From positions 186,001 to 250,000 of the forward strand of contig NZ_AZUQ01000001.1 in assembly GCF_000527155.1 (NCBI RefSeq): a stretch of 64,000 bases of DNA, given 5' to 3'. Below are positions 9,940 through 18,989 of the stretch, piece after piece. The notes under the pieces were generated by a model. The model was not told the origin of the DNA, did not search any database, and was given only the letters and a program-made list of their open reading frames with translations. The position numbers and the translations under genes were made by a program. The stretch's first letter is position 1. Each line of letters starts with the position of its first letter. This stretch comes from Haloglycomyces albus DSM 45210. GTDB lineage: Bacteria > Actinomycetota > Actinomycetes > Mycobacteriales > Micromonosporaceae.

Positions 9940-11331
9940 CTAGGCTCGGATGTGGGTCAAAATTTCGTCCCGGATTCGTTGCATCGTTTCAAGGCTCGGG
10001 CCTTCGACGTTCAGGCGCAGCAACGGTTCGGTGTTGGAGGGCCGGATATTGGCCCAAGTGCCGTCCTTGTAGGCAATGGTCAATCCATCCAGGAAATCCA
10101 GGTCCACATCGCATTTGGTGCCGTAAATCTGCTGCAACTCTTCCAGCTTTTCGTTCGGATCGGTGACGGTGGAGTTGATCTCACCGCTGGCGATATACCG
10201 TTCGAAGTCCGCCGCCAAGTCGGACAGTGGACGGTCTCCATATCCCAGTGCCGCCAGCACGTGTAGAGCGGCCAGCATGCCCGTGTCGGCGTACCAGAAT
10301 CCCTTGAAGTAATAGTGCGCGGAGTGTTCACCGCCGAACAGCGCATCGTTTTCGGCCATCGTGGCCTTTATGTACGAATGCCCCACTCGGGTGCGCACTG
10401 CGTTTCCACCGTTTTCGGCGATGATTTCGGGAACGGCGCGGCTGGTGATCAGGTTGTGCACGATCGTGGCTCCGGGCTGCTCACGCAGTTGACGTTGCGC
10501 AACGAGCGCCGTAATGGCAGACGGGGAGACGGGTTCACCGTCGGCGTCGACCACGAAACACCGGTCGGCGTCCCCGTCGAAGGCAAGTCCCAGGTCGGCG
10601 TCGGTCGAACGTACTCGCTTCTGCAGGTCGACCAGGTTGGCCGGGTCGAGTGGATTGGCTTCGTGATTGGGGAAGGTACCGTCAAGTTCAAAATAGAGCG
10701 GATCGACGGTGATCGGCAACGGCGACAGGTACTCGTCCCCTAGGACGGCCGGGACGGTGTATCCAGCCATCCCGTTTCCCGCGTCGACGACCACCTTGAG
10801 CGGCCGCATTCCGCTGAGATCTACCAGATCACGTAGGTAGTTGGCGTATTCCGGGAGATATTCGCGTTTCAACAGTTCGCCGCCCTGATCGGGCCATTCG
10901 GCTCCATCGAGCAGTTCCATCGCCCGATCGCGGATGTCGGCCAGACCCGAGGTCATACTGATCGGCTTGGCACCGGGTAGACACATTTTGAGACCGTTGT
11001 ACGAGGCCGGGTTATGGCTGGCGGTAAGCATCGCACCGGCCAGGTCGTAGCTGCCGGAAATGAAATACAGCATGTCGGTCGCGCACAGACCGGCGTGTGC
11101 GACATCGCCTCCGGCCCGATTGACCCCACGGGCGAAGGCCTCTGCGAGTTCGGGGCTGGAGGCACGCATATCGTGGCCGACCGCCCAGTTGGACAATCCG
11201 GTGACTTCCGCCGACGCACAGCCCAACGCCTCGAGGACACGCGGAGTCAGCTGGCTGTCCACCAGGCCCCGGATGTCATAGGCCTTGACGATTTTCTGCA
11301 GTTCTTCGGCATCGCTGTGGTGCACTGTCAC
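9940..11331 (-). CDS. manB: Phosphomannomutase/phosphoglucomutase
   Basis: A 463-residue alpha-D-phosphohexomutase converting mannose-6-phosphate to mannose-1-phosphate. All four family motifs are intact: the phosphoserine loop TASHNP (103-108), the magnesium loop DGDADR (252-257), the sugar-binding GGEHSAHY (333-340) and the phosphate-binding RPSNTEP (430-436). Length is typical. It lies in a run DUF3499 - manB - Trm112-like - SIS isomerase on one strand, with a 31-base gap from DUF3499, consistent with one transcript. Its product feeds ManC, encoded 3 kb away. Confidence 0.95.
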   Translation of the reverse strand: MTVHHSDAEELQKIVKAYDIRGLVDSQLTPRVLEALGCASAEVTGLSNWAVGHDMRASSPELAEAFARGVNRAGGDVAHAGLCATDMLYFISGSYDLAGAMLTASHNPASYNGLKMCLPGAKPISMTSGLADIRDRAMELLDGAEWPDQGGELLKREYLPEYANYLRDLVDLSGMRPLKVVVDAGNGMAGYTVPAVLGDEYLSPLPITVDPLYFELDGTFPNHEANPLDPANLVDLQKRVRSTDADLGLAFDGDADRCFVVDADGEPVSPSAITALVAQRQLREQPGATIVHNLITSRAVPEIIAENGGNAVRTRVGHSYIKATMAENDALFGGEHSAHYYFKGFWYADTGMLAALHVLAALGYGDRPLSDLAADFERYIASGEINSTVTDPNEKLEELQQIYGTKCDVDLDFLDGLTIAYKDGTWANIRPSNTEPLLRLNVEGPSLETMQRIRDEILTHIRA

Positions 11332-11362
11332 GGTTTGCCCTCTCGGCTCAAGCGGTTGACGG

Positions 11363-11758
11363 TCAACGGCGAGAATCGTCCTCAGCTTGGACCACCCTCA
11401 AATGGCCGCGAGTGGTCGTATCCCCACGTTTTGACCGTGGAGCTCCAGCGTCGTCGGTCTCGCCGTCCTCCATGGTCTCAGGTTCGTTGTTCGCCGCTTC
11501 ACGAACGGCGTTCGCCAATGCGACCAAATCATCGTCGCTAGGCATCGGGGCGTTATGGTCTCCCTTGTGCCGAACCAGTTCCCATCCGCGCGGAGCGGTC
11601 AATCGACCGGCATGTAGAGAGCAAAGGTCATAGCTGTGCGGCTCGCGGGCAGTGGCAAGTGGGCCCACCACTGCCGTGGAATCCGCATAGACATACGTCA
11701 ACGTAGCCACCGCCGGCTGGCGACAACCGTTTCGGGAACAACGACGATCCGACCTCAC
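11363..11758 (-). CDS. DUF3499 family protein
   Basis: A 131-residue actinobacterial conserved protein of unknown function. It starts RRCSRNGCRQPAVATLTYVY and contains a second cysteine-histidine element, YDLCSLHAGRLTAPRGWELV (about 43-62); these suggest a small metal-binding domain. After about residue 70 the sequence is acidic and probably disordered. It is divergent from the zincin-fold gene with about 64 bases between the starts, as seen in many actinobacteria near whiB and manB. Confidence 0.85.
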   Translation of the reverse strand: MRSDRRCSRNGCRQPAVATLTYVYADSTAVVGPLATAREPHSYDLCSLHAGRLTAPRGWELVRHKGDHNAPMPSDDDLVALANAVREAANNEPETMEDGETDDAGAPRSKRGDTTTRGHLRVVQAEDDSRR

Positions 11759-11822
11759 ATGACGAAACTACCACTATTGGCCGACACTCGGTGTTTCGAT
11801 TCCGGCGGTTTACCCTAGATTT

Positions 11823-12251
11823 ATGCTTAGGGATCGACATGGGCGCGGTTTGCGTGGCCCGCTAATGCCAAGTGTTCTGCCTGCTCGAAAGACATCGCGT
11901 CAGTACTTCGACGAATTGGCCATGGCAGTGGTGACCCGAATCGAGCACCAGGTTTCCGCCAGTCTCAATACAGAAGTCAGTAGTCTTCGTCACATTGAGT
12001 TCGCGGTGGCGGACATTCCGCCGGAAGTCACTCCCTTTGACGCCGACATAGTGGAGGACGCAGGCGTCCCTTTGGCCCGACTTTTTCCCGCCCAGCCGGG
12101 GACCGTCGCCGCTGCCCCGCGCATCGTCCTTTATCGGCGGCCGATTGAAATGCGATCCGCCTCGCTTGCCGAAAAGGAACTTCTCATACAGTCCGTTCTG
12201 GCCGAACAACTGTCCGGCCTCCTCGGAATCAGCCCGGACGAAATGGACTGA
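11823..12251 (+). CDS. Zincin-like metallopeptidase family protein lacking the HExxH motif
   Basis: A 142-residue protein matching the small actinobacterial zincin-like family: the start LRDRHGRGLRGPL, the VEDAGVPLARLFPAQPG segment and PRIVLYRRPIEMRSAS are all recognisable. Where peptidase members have HEIAHHFG, this protein reads AEQLSGLLG (about 128-136), so the zinc ligands and catalytic glutamate are missing. It is therefore probably not a protease; a similar loss is, to my knowledge, seen in other actinobacterial homologues. It is divergent from DUF3499 and convergent with whiB. Confidence 0.8.
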   Translation: MLRDRHGRGLRGPLMPSVLPARKTSRQYFDELAMAVVTRIEHQVSASLNTEVSSLRHIEFAVADIPPEVTPFDADIVEDAGVPLARLFPAQPGTVAAAPRIVLYRRPIEMRSASLAEKELLIQSVLAEQLSGLLGISPDEMD

Positions 12252-12303
12252 ACGGGGCCGGGGAAACGTTCGCGGCCGTCGCAACGTCCGGCGCTCAACG
12301 CAA

Positions 12304-12343
12304 AGCACTGCGGCCGTAGGTACTAACCCACAACCGCAGTGCT
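12304..12343. terminator. Bidirectional terminator hairpin
   Basis: A perfect ten-base inverted repeat, AGCACTGCGG (12304-12313) with CCGCAGTGCT (12334-12343), lies between the convergent zincin-like and WhiB genes. Confidence 0.7.
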
Positions 12344-12397
12344 CTCGACCGTGCAACGCTCGGACTCCGTGGGAGCGTGGTAGCACAGGTCAACCGT

Positions 12398-12880
12398 TTA
12401 TACGCCTACTGGTATTCGCTGATCCTCAACGGGAACGGTCGGCTCGCCGACTCCGTCCTGTCGCGAAACATGGTTATCGAATTCCGTGATCACCGATTCA
12501 TAGTGCGGTTGCGGAACAATCCGGTTGGCATTGATGCTTTGCGAACCTATTTCGGGGTTGATCATGGGAGTGGATCCGGAAATCACCAAGGGACGGAACC
12601 GGTCTCCCCTCATACGCGCCACTTCACGTGCTTGACGCTTGATTTTGCGACGTTCACGTTCGGACAGTCCACCCCAGATTCCAAATCGCTCATCGTGTTC
12701 CAGGGCGTACTGCAAACAATCAGTGCGCACTTCACAGCGTGCACAGATGCGTTTAGCATCACGGGTGGAACCACCCTTCTCCGGAAAGAATGCCTCCGGG
12801 TCCGTCTGTGCGCAGAGGGCACGCGTCTGCCAACCTTGTAGGGTGCCCAATAGCTCCGATAGGTAATCCCGACTTTCCAT
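12398..12880 (-). CDS. WhiB-family iron-sulfur transcriptional regulator
   Basis: A 160-residue WhiB-like protein. The four [4Fe-4S] ligands are C23, C46, C49 and C55, followed by the GIWGG turn (67-71) and a basic ERERRKIKRQA stretch for DNA contact. Core sequence and neighbours (DUF3499, manB) resemble WhiB2/WhmD, which controls septation with its partner WhiA. An AGGAGG ribosome site precedes the ATG. The C-terminus is about 70 residues longer than usual for this subgroup, with no family I recognise. The upstream 640-base gap suggests a long leader. Confidence 0.9.
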   Translation of the reverse strand: MESRDYLSELLGTLQGWQTRALCAQTDPEAFFPEKGGSTRDAKRICARCEVRTDCLQYALEHDERFGIWGGLSERERRKIKRQAREVARMRGDRFRPLVISGSTPMINPEIGSQSINANRIVPQPHYESVITEFDNHVSRQDGVGEPTVPVEDQRIPVGV

Positions 12881-13521
12881 ACGCTCCGCCTCCTGTTATT
12901 GCACCGAAAAACCGATGCGCTACTGCGGGAACCACGATCGTGCCGCGGACGACGAACCTCATTGAGACGAGCCTGCTGACTCTTAGGCCACTGCCGACGA
13001 TCGCGCTGCTCTCACACTGCTGCGCCGTCTACAACGCTCGATCCCCACCGCTGTCCCGCGGGTGACGTCGGACTGTGCCTTGTATATGGTTCTTCCGTTG
13101 CCGCTCAGTTGTATACGCGTACGACCTGGGATACCGTCGCGTCTGAGAACCGACGGGCCGATCCATAGCGATGTCATACATCTATGTATGGCACATTCTG
13201 GATTCCTATCCAGCACCACTTCCGTTTGGCCTGTGTCGGTTCGTCGCGCGCTACGCGGTTCTCCTTCCTCTATATGTCAACGACCGAGTCGCCGGTTGGT
13301 CACGCCCCCACCTTGAGATGTCCATCCGGTCCATTGACCCCATCGATGGACACGAGCCCCACTCAAAAGACCGTCGACCGTTCACTTGTTATTCGAAGCG
13401 GTCGTTGCGCCTCCCTCACAGAGACGAGCTCGACACGGACCTACACCTTGATCCAGCGCCACTGAAGGCCCGCCCCACCTGCGGCACGGGCTGGATCTCA
13501 TGCCACAACGGACATTCACGG
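12881..13521. other. Long intergenic region upstream of whiB
   Basis: About 640 bases without a gene I can support. The open frames on the + strand (for example 13171-13536) have no recognisable domains or good ribosome sites. The region probably holds the whiB promoter and leader. A perfect palindrome at 13175-13190 is described separately. Confidence 0.45.
13175..13190. promoter_or_regulatory. Perfect palindrome, possible operator
   Basis: CATACATCTATGTATG is a perfect inverted repeat of seven-base arms around CT, in AT-richer DNA within the whiB upstream gap. It has the form of a dimeric-regulator site, but no regulator is identified. Confidence 0.35.
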
Positions 13522-14133
13522 TCAATGACACGATGACACCAAACGATAGCGCAAAGTAACAATTTGGGCAATACCCACTAAAGGTGGAAGATAGTCGAGG
13601 CGCGATGGCTTCGCTGTTAACGAGGCTTCGCTGTGACCGCTGTTATCGGAGATGCGCCGGGACGTGACCCATACCCAGAGGCTCAGAGCCACCAGAAGAT
13701 ACGCCGATTGCACGACCAGAGTCCAGGCGGCGTCGCCGGAGTGGATCCACACTTTGCCCGTGTCGGCCAACTGTGTGTCCGCGTCGAAACCGTACAGCGC
13801 CGCCGACGCCGCCAAGGGAATTCCCAGGGCCAAATACGCGGCATAGCACCATTTGGCGATCTTTCGCACTCGCAGAGTCGGTCTCAAGTACACCGCTACC
13901 GCCGGGGCCAACAAGGGTAGGGCGCTGAACAGGATCTCAGGGGAATCGTCCGAGAAACCGATTTGAGCCGCTCGCGCGAGAACGGTGTCGCGGGGATCAG
14001 TTCCGACCGCATACAACCACTGCATGCCGGCGGAAACGATCAGAGCGGGAGCGGCCAGCAACAGCACCGCAACAAGCGCTTGAGTCGAGCGGCGGCCGAA
14101 TCTTCGGTGTTTGTCCTCGTCGGTGTGGGCCAT
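13522..14133 (-). CDS. Four-helix integral membrane protein of unknown function
   Basis: A 203-residue protein with a charged N-terminus and four predicted membrane segments (about 18-40, 66-84, 92-112 and 138-157). No family motif is recognised. Its start lies one base from the stop of manC, so the two are probably cotranscribed and translationally coupled. It could serve cell-envelope mannosylation, but only its position suggests this. Confidence 0.75.
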   Translation of the reverse strand: MAHTDEDKHRRFGRRSTQALVAVLLLAAPALIVSAGMQWLYAVGTDPRDTVLARAAQIGFSDDSPEILFSALPLLAPAVAVYLRPTLRVRKIAKWCYAAYLALGIPLAASAALYGFDADTQLADTGKVWIHSGDAAWTLVVQSAYLLVALSLWVWVTSRRISDNSGHSEASLTAKPSRLDYLPPLVGIAQIVTLRYRLVSSCH

Positions 14134-14134
14134 G

Positions 14135-15220
14135 CTAAACCAAATCGTTCCTACCCTTGGATTTCAGTTCCTCCACCACAAGTTTGACCTCTTGAGCTCG
14201 ATCTCGTGGAGCCACCAGGACGGCGTCGTCGGTGTCCACCACGATCGCATCGTCGACGCCGATCGTGGCGATCAATCGATCGCCGGCCGATACGACGACA
14301 TTGCGTTTGGATTCGTTGAGAAGGGGTTCCGGGCCGGAACCGGAGTTGAGGACGACATTGCCGAGACCGTCGCCCTTGATCACCTTTCCCAAGGTGTCGA
14401 AATCACCGACGTCGTCCCAAGAGAAACGCCCGGGCACGACCCCTACCATGCTCTCGGCCGCTGCCGGTTCCATGACGGCGTAGTCGACGGAGATTTTTTC
14501 CAACGTCGGCCATAGTTGCGAGAACAGCGACTCTCGCTGTGGCGAGTCCCAGGCTTCCGCCAGTCTCCGTACCGTCTGATGCAGTTGCGGTTTACGTTTG
14601 GCCAATTGGTCCAGGAAGACGTCCACACGCCAGGTGAACATACCGGCGTTCCATAGGTATTGGCCTGAATTGACGTATTCCACGGCAGACACCTGATCGG
14701 GTTTCTCGACGAAAGCATCAAGCTTATAACCGGGTCCGATGTTGTCGCCGATGCGCAGATACCCCAGCCCGGTGTCGGGTCCGCTGGGGGTGATGCCGAT
14801 CGTCATGAGAAATCCTTGATCGGCCAGGTCCATGGCCTTCTCCACCGTCTGAGCGAACGCCTCATGGTCGGGCACGAGGTGATCGGCGGCGAACGACCCC
14901 ATGATGGCCTTGGGATCACGCTCGGCGATGACGGCGGCGGCCAGCGAAATCGCTGCCGCGGAATCCCGGGGGGACGGCTCGACGAGGATGTTGTCGCCGG
15001 GAACCTGCGGAAGCTGTCGGGCAACGTCCACCGCATGCGCCGACCCGGTGACCACATAGGTGTGGTCGACCGCCGACAATCGCCCCAGACGCTCTACGGT
15101 TGACTGAAGCAGGGACTGGTCGGAACCGGTCAACGGCAGTAGAAATTTCGGTCGCTGTGACCGCGACAGGGGCCAGAGACGGGTACCGGACCCGCCGGCA
15201 GGAACAACCGCATGCAACAT
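14135..15220 (-). CDS. manC: Mannose-1-phosphate guanylyltransferase
   Basis: A 361-residue nucleotidyltransferase making GDP-mannose from mannose-1-phosphate and GTP. The signature VVPAGGSGTRLWPLSRSQRPK (6-26) carries the nucleotide-binding loop and catalytic lysine, and DAFVEKPD and YLWNAGMFTW identify the mannose-1-phosphate family. There is no fused isomerase domain; that step is done by ManA, encoded elsewhere in the window. It is followed directly by the four-helix membrane protein and preceded by nucS with about 80 bases between. Confidence 0.95.
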   Translation of the reverse strand: MLHAVVPAGGSGTRLWPLSRSQRPKFLLPLTGSDQSLLQSTVERLGRLSAVDHTYVVTGSAHAVDVARQLPQVPGDNILVEPSPRDSAAAISLAAAVIAERDPKAIMGSFAADHLVPDHEAFAQTVEKAMDLADQGFLMTIGITPSGPDTGLGYLRIGDNIGPGYKLDAFVEKPDQVSAVEYVNSGQYLWNAGMFTWRVDVFLDQLAKRKPQLHQTVRRLAEAWDSPQRESLFSQLWPTLEKISVDYAVMEPAAAESMVGVVPGRFSWDDVGDFDTLGKVIKGDGLGNVVLNSGSGPEPLLNESKRNVVVSAGDRLIATIGVDDAIVVDTDDAVLVAPRDRAQEVKLVVEELKSKGRNDLV

Positions 15221-15303
15221 ACTTCCAGTCTAGCGATTGCCTGCCGTGCTTTCGTCGCACTCCCTCCGCTACGTCACCATCCGCCGGTGTCGGATCGATT
15301 GTG

Positions 15304-15969
15304 CTAGAAGAGTCGCGGCTGATTTTCGTCTTCGGCCCCGCGCATGTCGTCGTAGTCGAGCACGACGCAGCGGATACCTCGATCCTCCGCCAGGACCCGG
15401 GCCTGTGGCTTGATGATCTGAGCGGCGAAGACTCCGGTGACCGGCCGTAGGAGCGGATCCCGATTCAACAGTTCGAGGTACCTCGTCAACTGTTCCACTC
15501 CGTCGATCTCACCGCGTCGTTTGATCTCCACCGCCACGTGTGCGCCGCCGTCATCACGACACATGAGGTCCACCGGGCCGATGGCGGTCGGATATTCCCG
15601 TCGCACCAGACTCCAACCGTCGCCGAGCGGGGTGGTGTCCGCCGCCAGCAGCTTCTGCAGGTGTGCTTCGACACCGTCTTTCTGCAGCCCGGGATCGACA
15701 CCAAGGTCGTGCGTGACGTCTTCGAAGATTTCTTCGATGCGTATGGTCAACCGATCTCCCGATTTCTTGGACGTCACCGTCCACACCTCATCGTCCTCCT
15801 GGATCGTGCAGGGTGGAGTCATCCAGTTGAGCGGCTTGTACGAACCTCCATCGGAGTGGATGAGCACACTTCCGTCCCCCTTACACATGATGAGCCGTTT
15901 GGCCATGGGGAGATGGGCGGCGAGTCGGCCGGTGTAGTCCACCGAGCAACGGGCGACAATCAAACGCAT
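15304..15969 (-). CDS. nucS: Mismatch-specific endonuclease NucS (EndoMS)
   Basis: A 221-residue nuclease that performs post-replicative mismatch repair in actinobacteria lacking MutS/MutL by cutting both strands at G-T, G-G and T-T mismatches. The RecB-like site is visible: D134 in PVDLMCRDD and E148-x-K150 in [12 protein letters not shown], with the following [10 protein letters not shown] helix. The C-terminus ends QPRLF (217-221), a beta-clamp-binding motif as in mycobacterial NucS. Length is typical. It lies between manC and gtrA on the same strand. Confidence 0.95.
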   Translation of the reverse strand: MRLIVARCSVDYTGRLAAHLPMAKRLIMCKGDGSVLIHSDGGSYKPLNWMTPPCTIQEDDEVWTVTSKKSGDRLTIRIEEIFEDVTHDLGVDPGLQKDGVEAHLQKLLAADTTPLGDGWSLVRREYPTAIGPVDLMCRDDGGAHVAVEIKRRGEIDGVEQLTRYLELLNRDPLLRPVTGVFAAQIIKPQARVLAEDRGIRCVVLDYDDMRGAEDENQPRLF

Positions 15970-16034
15970 GCGGAGAATTGTACGGAAGAGCCTCGGTGAT
16001 TAACGAAGGCGCGGTGGTGAGGTGATCACGCCGT

Positions 16035-16562
16035 TCACGCTCGTTTGGGGCTGAACACCCATGTGCGATAGGCGTAGAAGCGGAACCCGGACGCCAGGGC
16101 GACCCCCACGACGTTGGCGGCGATGTTTTTGGCCAGGACGGTGTCGAAGTGGCTCGGCCAGACCATCGCCAGGCCGAAGTTGGCCCAGAGGCAGAGCAAC
16201 GAGATCAGCAGGCCGATGCCGTTGAAAAAGAAGTATAGAAAGTACTGGCCGGCCGCCTGTCGTGAGGTTTCCGATTCCGCCAGGTTGTGCCGCCAGGTCC
16301 AGTAGCGGTTCCCCAGGAACGCCCCGGTGGTCGCGATGATCATCGAAACGGTCTTGGCGACTCCCGAGTTCCATTCGAAGCCGATCAGGAACACGTTGAA
16401 GAGCCCGACGTCCACGAGAAAGGCCGTTCCTCCCACGCTGAGGAAGCGAACCAACTCTCCGAACCTGTCGTAGAGCCGCCGTATGAGCCCGATGGGCCGC
16501 TGTGAGCTCGGGTCCACCTGTTCGTCGTCATCGCAGCGAACAGGGGTGGAGCTGTGCGACAT
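16035..16562 (-). CDS. GtrA-family membrane protein
   Basis: A 175-residue GtrA-like protein with four membrane helices (about 40-60, 70-87, 104-125 and 142-162) and the family pattern FLSVGGTAFLVDVGLFN, with GNRYWTW after helix 2. GtrA proteins are thought to flip polyprenyl-linked sugars across the membrane; in actinobacteria some act in arabinan or mannan synthesis. Near manC this could serve polyprenyl-phosphomannose handling, which is inference. It is downstream of the fused sigma-factor gene on the same strand. Confidence 0.88.
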   Translation of the reverse strand: MSHSSTPVRCDDDEQVDPSSQRPIGLIRRLYDRFGELVRFLSVGGTAFLVDVGLFNVFLIGFEWNSGVAKTVSMIIATTGAFLGNRYWTWRHNLAESETSRQAAGQYFLYFFFNGIGLLISLLCLWANFGLAMVWPSHFDTVLAKNIAANVVGVALASGFRFYAYRTWVFSPKRA

Positions 16563-16631
16563 GTCGTTCCTCAGGTTGCGGCGTGGGCGTGCCGGTGTGA
16601 CGCCACGACCGGCACCGTGGACGCCTCCACT

Positions 16632-18989
16632 TTAGTCGGGCTCGCTCGCTACCGCCACCATACCTAGCAATACAGGTGGTTTAGCCTGGTGGAAGCGCAT
16701 ATCCTCGCTTCCGTCAAGGGTGAACTCCTGCCGTCCGGTATCGACGCCGAAGGTATACCAGCCGTCACCGTTCAACGCGCCCCGCGCACGGGACATGCAC
16801 GGTGAAGGTCGTGCGTCCTCTCCGACGAACCAGGTCAAATCGTGGTTATAGGAAGACCCGCCCCAGACGGTGTAGGCGACCGTGGTTTCTCCGGCCGGCA
16901 GACTCAACTCGTAATCGGCCGGGGAGCCGATGTCGTACAGCGCTATCTCCCGGTCCGGTTCCCCCGGGGCGCGGTATATGACGGTCATTCCCCAACCGGC
17001 CCATCTCAGGTCGCATTTGCCGCATTTGGCGCTGGGAAGATCGGCCCGGTTGGACGCGGCCCAGACCTCGCGGTCCGGCGACACCAGATGAGTGACGTCG
17101 GCGTGAGCCTGCGAACCGTGTTGGGATTGTGCGATCCCGGTGGCGTCGACGGTAGCCCATTGCGAACCATCCCAGAGGCGGACCGATTGCGGAGCCTGTT
17201 CCACGCTCCCCCAGTACAATTCCGCTCGCACGATCTCGGCACCCTCCGGTAGCGGCATCGCCGCCCCGGACATGGAGTGTCCCAGCAGCGGGAACGGTGC
17301 CACCGGATCGCCCAGGCGATACCGGTACGCTCCCATGGGCCATTTGTCGCCGTGTCCGTTCTGGGTCTTCTCCACGCAATTGAAGGGTCGACACGACATC
17401 CACGTGTTTCCGATCGAGTCCACGCCGCTGGCTTCGGTCGTGGCGAACAGTGCGGAACTGCCTTGTGGGGCAATGGCGATACGCAGCTCTTCGGTACCGC
17501 TGACCGCTCCCGTCGTCTCTATGACGAAGGTCTGATATCCGGTTACGGTCGGCGGAATGTCGATCATGAGCGTCACCAGATAATCGAAGTCCTCCGGGCT
17601 CTCACATTCGGCACCCTGTTCGGTCTCCGCACACTCCCAACCTTCCGGCGTCTCTTCGTCCGCCAAGGTGATCCCCTCGGGGAAATCGGCCGCGAGGGAA
17701 ACCGTCGCCCCCTCTTCGCCGGCCTCCGGTCCGCGCAGGCTGATCGGAAGTTCGTTGGTTCCTCCGGCGCGCAGTCCACTCTCGCCCAGGCTGTGGCTGA
17801 TAGCGACCGGTACCGGATCCGGTTCCGGCTCCTTCGGGTCGGGTTCCTCTTCCGGAGGGTCGTCCTCTTCCTCCGGCTCGTCGGCGGGCGGAGGAGGGGG
17901 ATCATCGGCCGGGGATTCCTCTTCCGGCTCATCCTCCTCTTCGGCGGGCGGTGAGTCGGGCGGCTCCTGCGCGGCGGGAGGCGGCTCCGGCTCGTCCTCC
18001 GGTTCGTCTTGGTTCATGGCGACCATGATGGCCCCGGCGACCACGGCGGTGGCCGTCCCGGCGGCAATGGACCCCTTGGTGCCCAATTGTTGGAAGAGCC
18101 GCCGCACCCAGTTACCCACTGCTTTGAACGGCGACCACAGGACTGCCAGAACACCGCCGAAGGCCGTTCCCGCCGCCGCGGCCGAACTCGCTCCCAGATA
18201 GGGGGCGGCGACCGCACCCAGCATGATCGGAGCCAGCACGCCGCGCAACGAGGAGTTCACTTCGGCCAACTCGACGACCAGGATCTTACATGCGGCGCAT
18301 TCGTTCAGATGGTTGTCGACCTTCTGCGACTCACGGGTGGCGAGGCGGCCCCGGACGTGAGCGCCCAGGCGTTCCACCGTCCAATGACATTGCGCGTCAG
18401 GAGAGTCGGCTATGTGCTCTTGGAGAAACAACTGCCGCAGGCGTTCACGCGCACGATACGCGAGCGCCGCGACCCCGTTGGCCGTCATTCCCAGCAATGG
18501 GGCGATGGAGGCGGGAGAGTCGTTTTCCACTTCGGTGTGCCACAGGACCATTTGCCAGCGTTCAGGAAGTTTGCTGAAGGCATTGGAGGCGTAGCGTCGG
18601 TCCATTTTCGCTACGGTCGCGTCGTCTTGGGTTTCCCCGGATTCGAGGACCGCCGCGTCGTCGGTGAACGTGACCTTCTTGTCTTTGCGCAGGCGGTCGT
18701 AAAAGACGTTGCGCATGCTGCGGAGGAGATAGGGGCGGAAGGAAAGGTCGGGGCCCTTGCCTTCCTGCATCGCTTGGAGGATCTTCGCGAAGGTTTCCGA
18801 TACCAGGTCGTCGGCGGTGGCCGCGTCCGAGGTGAGGATGCGGGCCAGTCGGTTCGCCGCAATGTAGTGGCGTTCGTAGAGCTGAGCGTAGGCGCCCGTA
18901 TCGCCGTCGCGGGTGGCTTTGATCAGTTCCGGATCGGATGTTTCGACGTCGGGGGTGTGGGAGTGGGGCTCGGACGTGGCCTGTTCCAC
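16632..18989 (-). CDS. ECF sigma factor fused to zinc-finger, membrane and extracellular domains
   Basis: A 785-residue protein. Sigma region 2 (about 22-110) and region 4 (about 130-190, with the SPASIAPLLGMTANGVAALAYRAR helix-turn-helix) are complete. A zf-HC2 anti-sigma-like motif follows: H211, H227, C231 and C234. Hydrophobic stretches at 250-285 and 306-325 come next, then a proline-glutamate-rich linker (328-395) and a secreted C-terminal part of about 390 residues with paired cysteines. It resembles ECF groups carrying their own anti-sigma and extracytoplasmic extension. The GTG at 18989 is chosen because GAGGAAAGGA precedes it; a start at 19109 adds unconserved sequence. It is divergent from a sensor kinase. 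Confidence 0.85.
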   Translation of the reverse strand: MEQATSEPHSHTPDVETSDPELIKATRDGDTGAYAQLYERHYIAANRLARILTSDAATADDLVSETFAKILQAMQEGKGPDLSFRPYLLRSMRNVFYDRLRKDKKVTFTDDAAVLESGETQDDATVAKMDRRYASNAFSKLPERWQMVLWHTEVENDSPASIAPLLGMTANGVAALAYRARERLRQLFLQEHIADSPDAQCHWTVERLGAHVRGRLATRESQKVDNHLNECAACKILVVELAEVNSSLRGVLAPIMLGAVAAPYLGASSAAAAGTAFGGVLAVLWSPFKAVGNWVRRLFQQLGTKGSIAAGTATAVVAGAIMVAMNQDEPEDEPEPPPAAQEPPDSPPAEEEDEPEEESPADDPPPPPADEPEEEDDPPEEEPDPKEPEPDPVPVAISHSLGESGLRAGGTNELPISLRGPEAGEEGATVSLAADFPEGITLADEETPEGWECAETEQGAECESPEDFDYLVTLMIDIPPTVTGYQTFVIETTGAVSGTEELRIAIAPQGSSALFATTEASGVDSIGNTWMSCRPFNCVEKTQNGHGDKWPMGAYRYRLGDPVAPFPLLGHSMSGAAMPLPEGAEIVRAELYWGSVEQAPQSVRLWDGSQWATVDATGIAQSQHGSQAHADVTHLVSPDREVWAASNRADLPSAKCGKCDLRWAGWGMTVIYRAPGEPDREIALYDIGSPADYELSLPAGETTVAYTVWGGSSYNHDLTWFVGEDARPSPCMSRARGALNGDGWYTFGVDTGRQEFTLDGSEDMRFHQAKPPVLLGMVAVASEPD

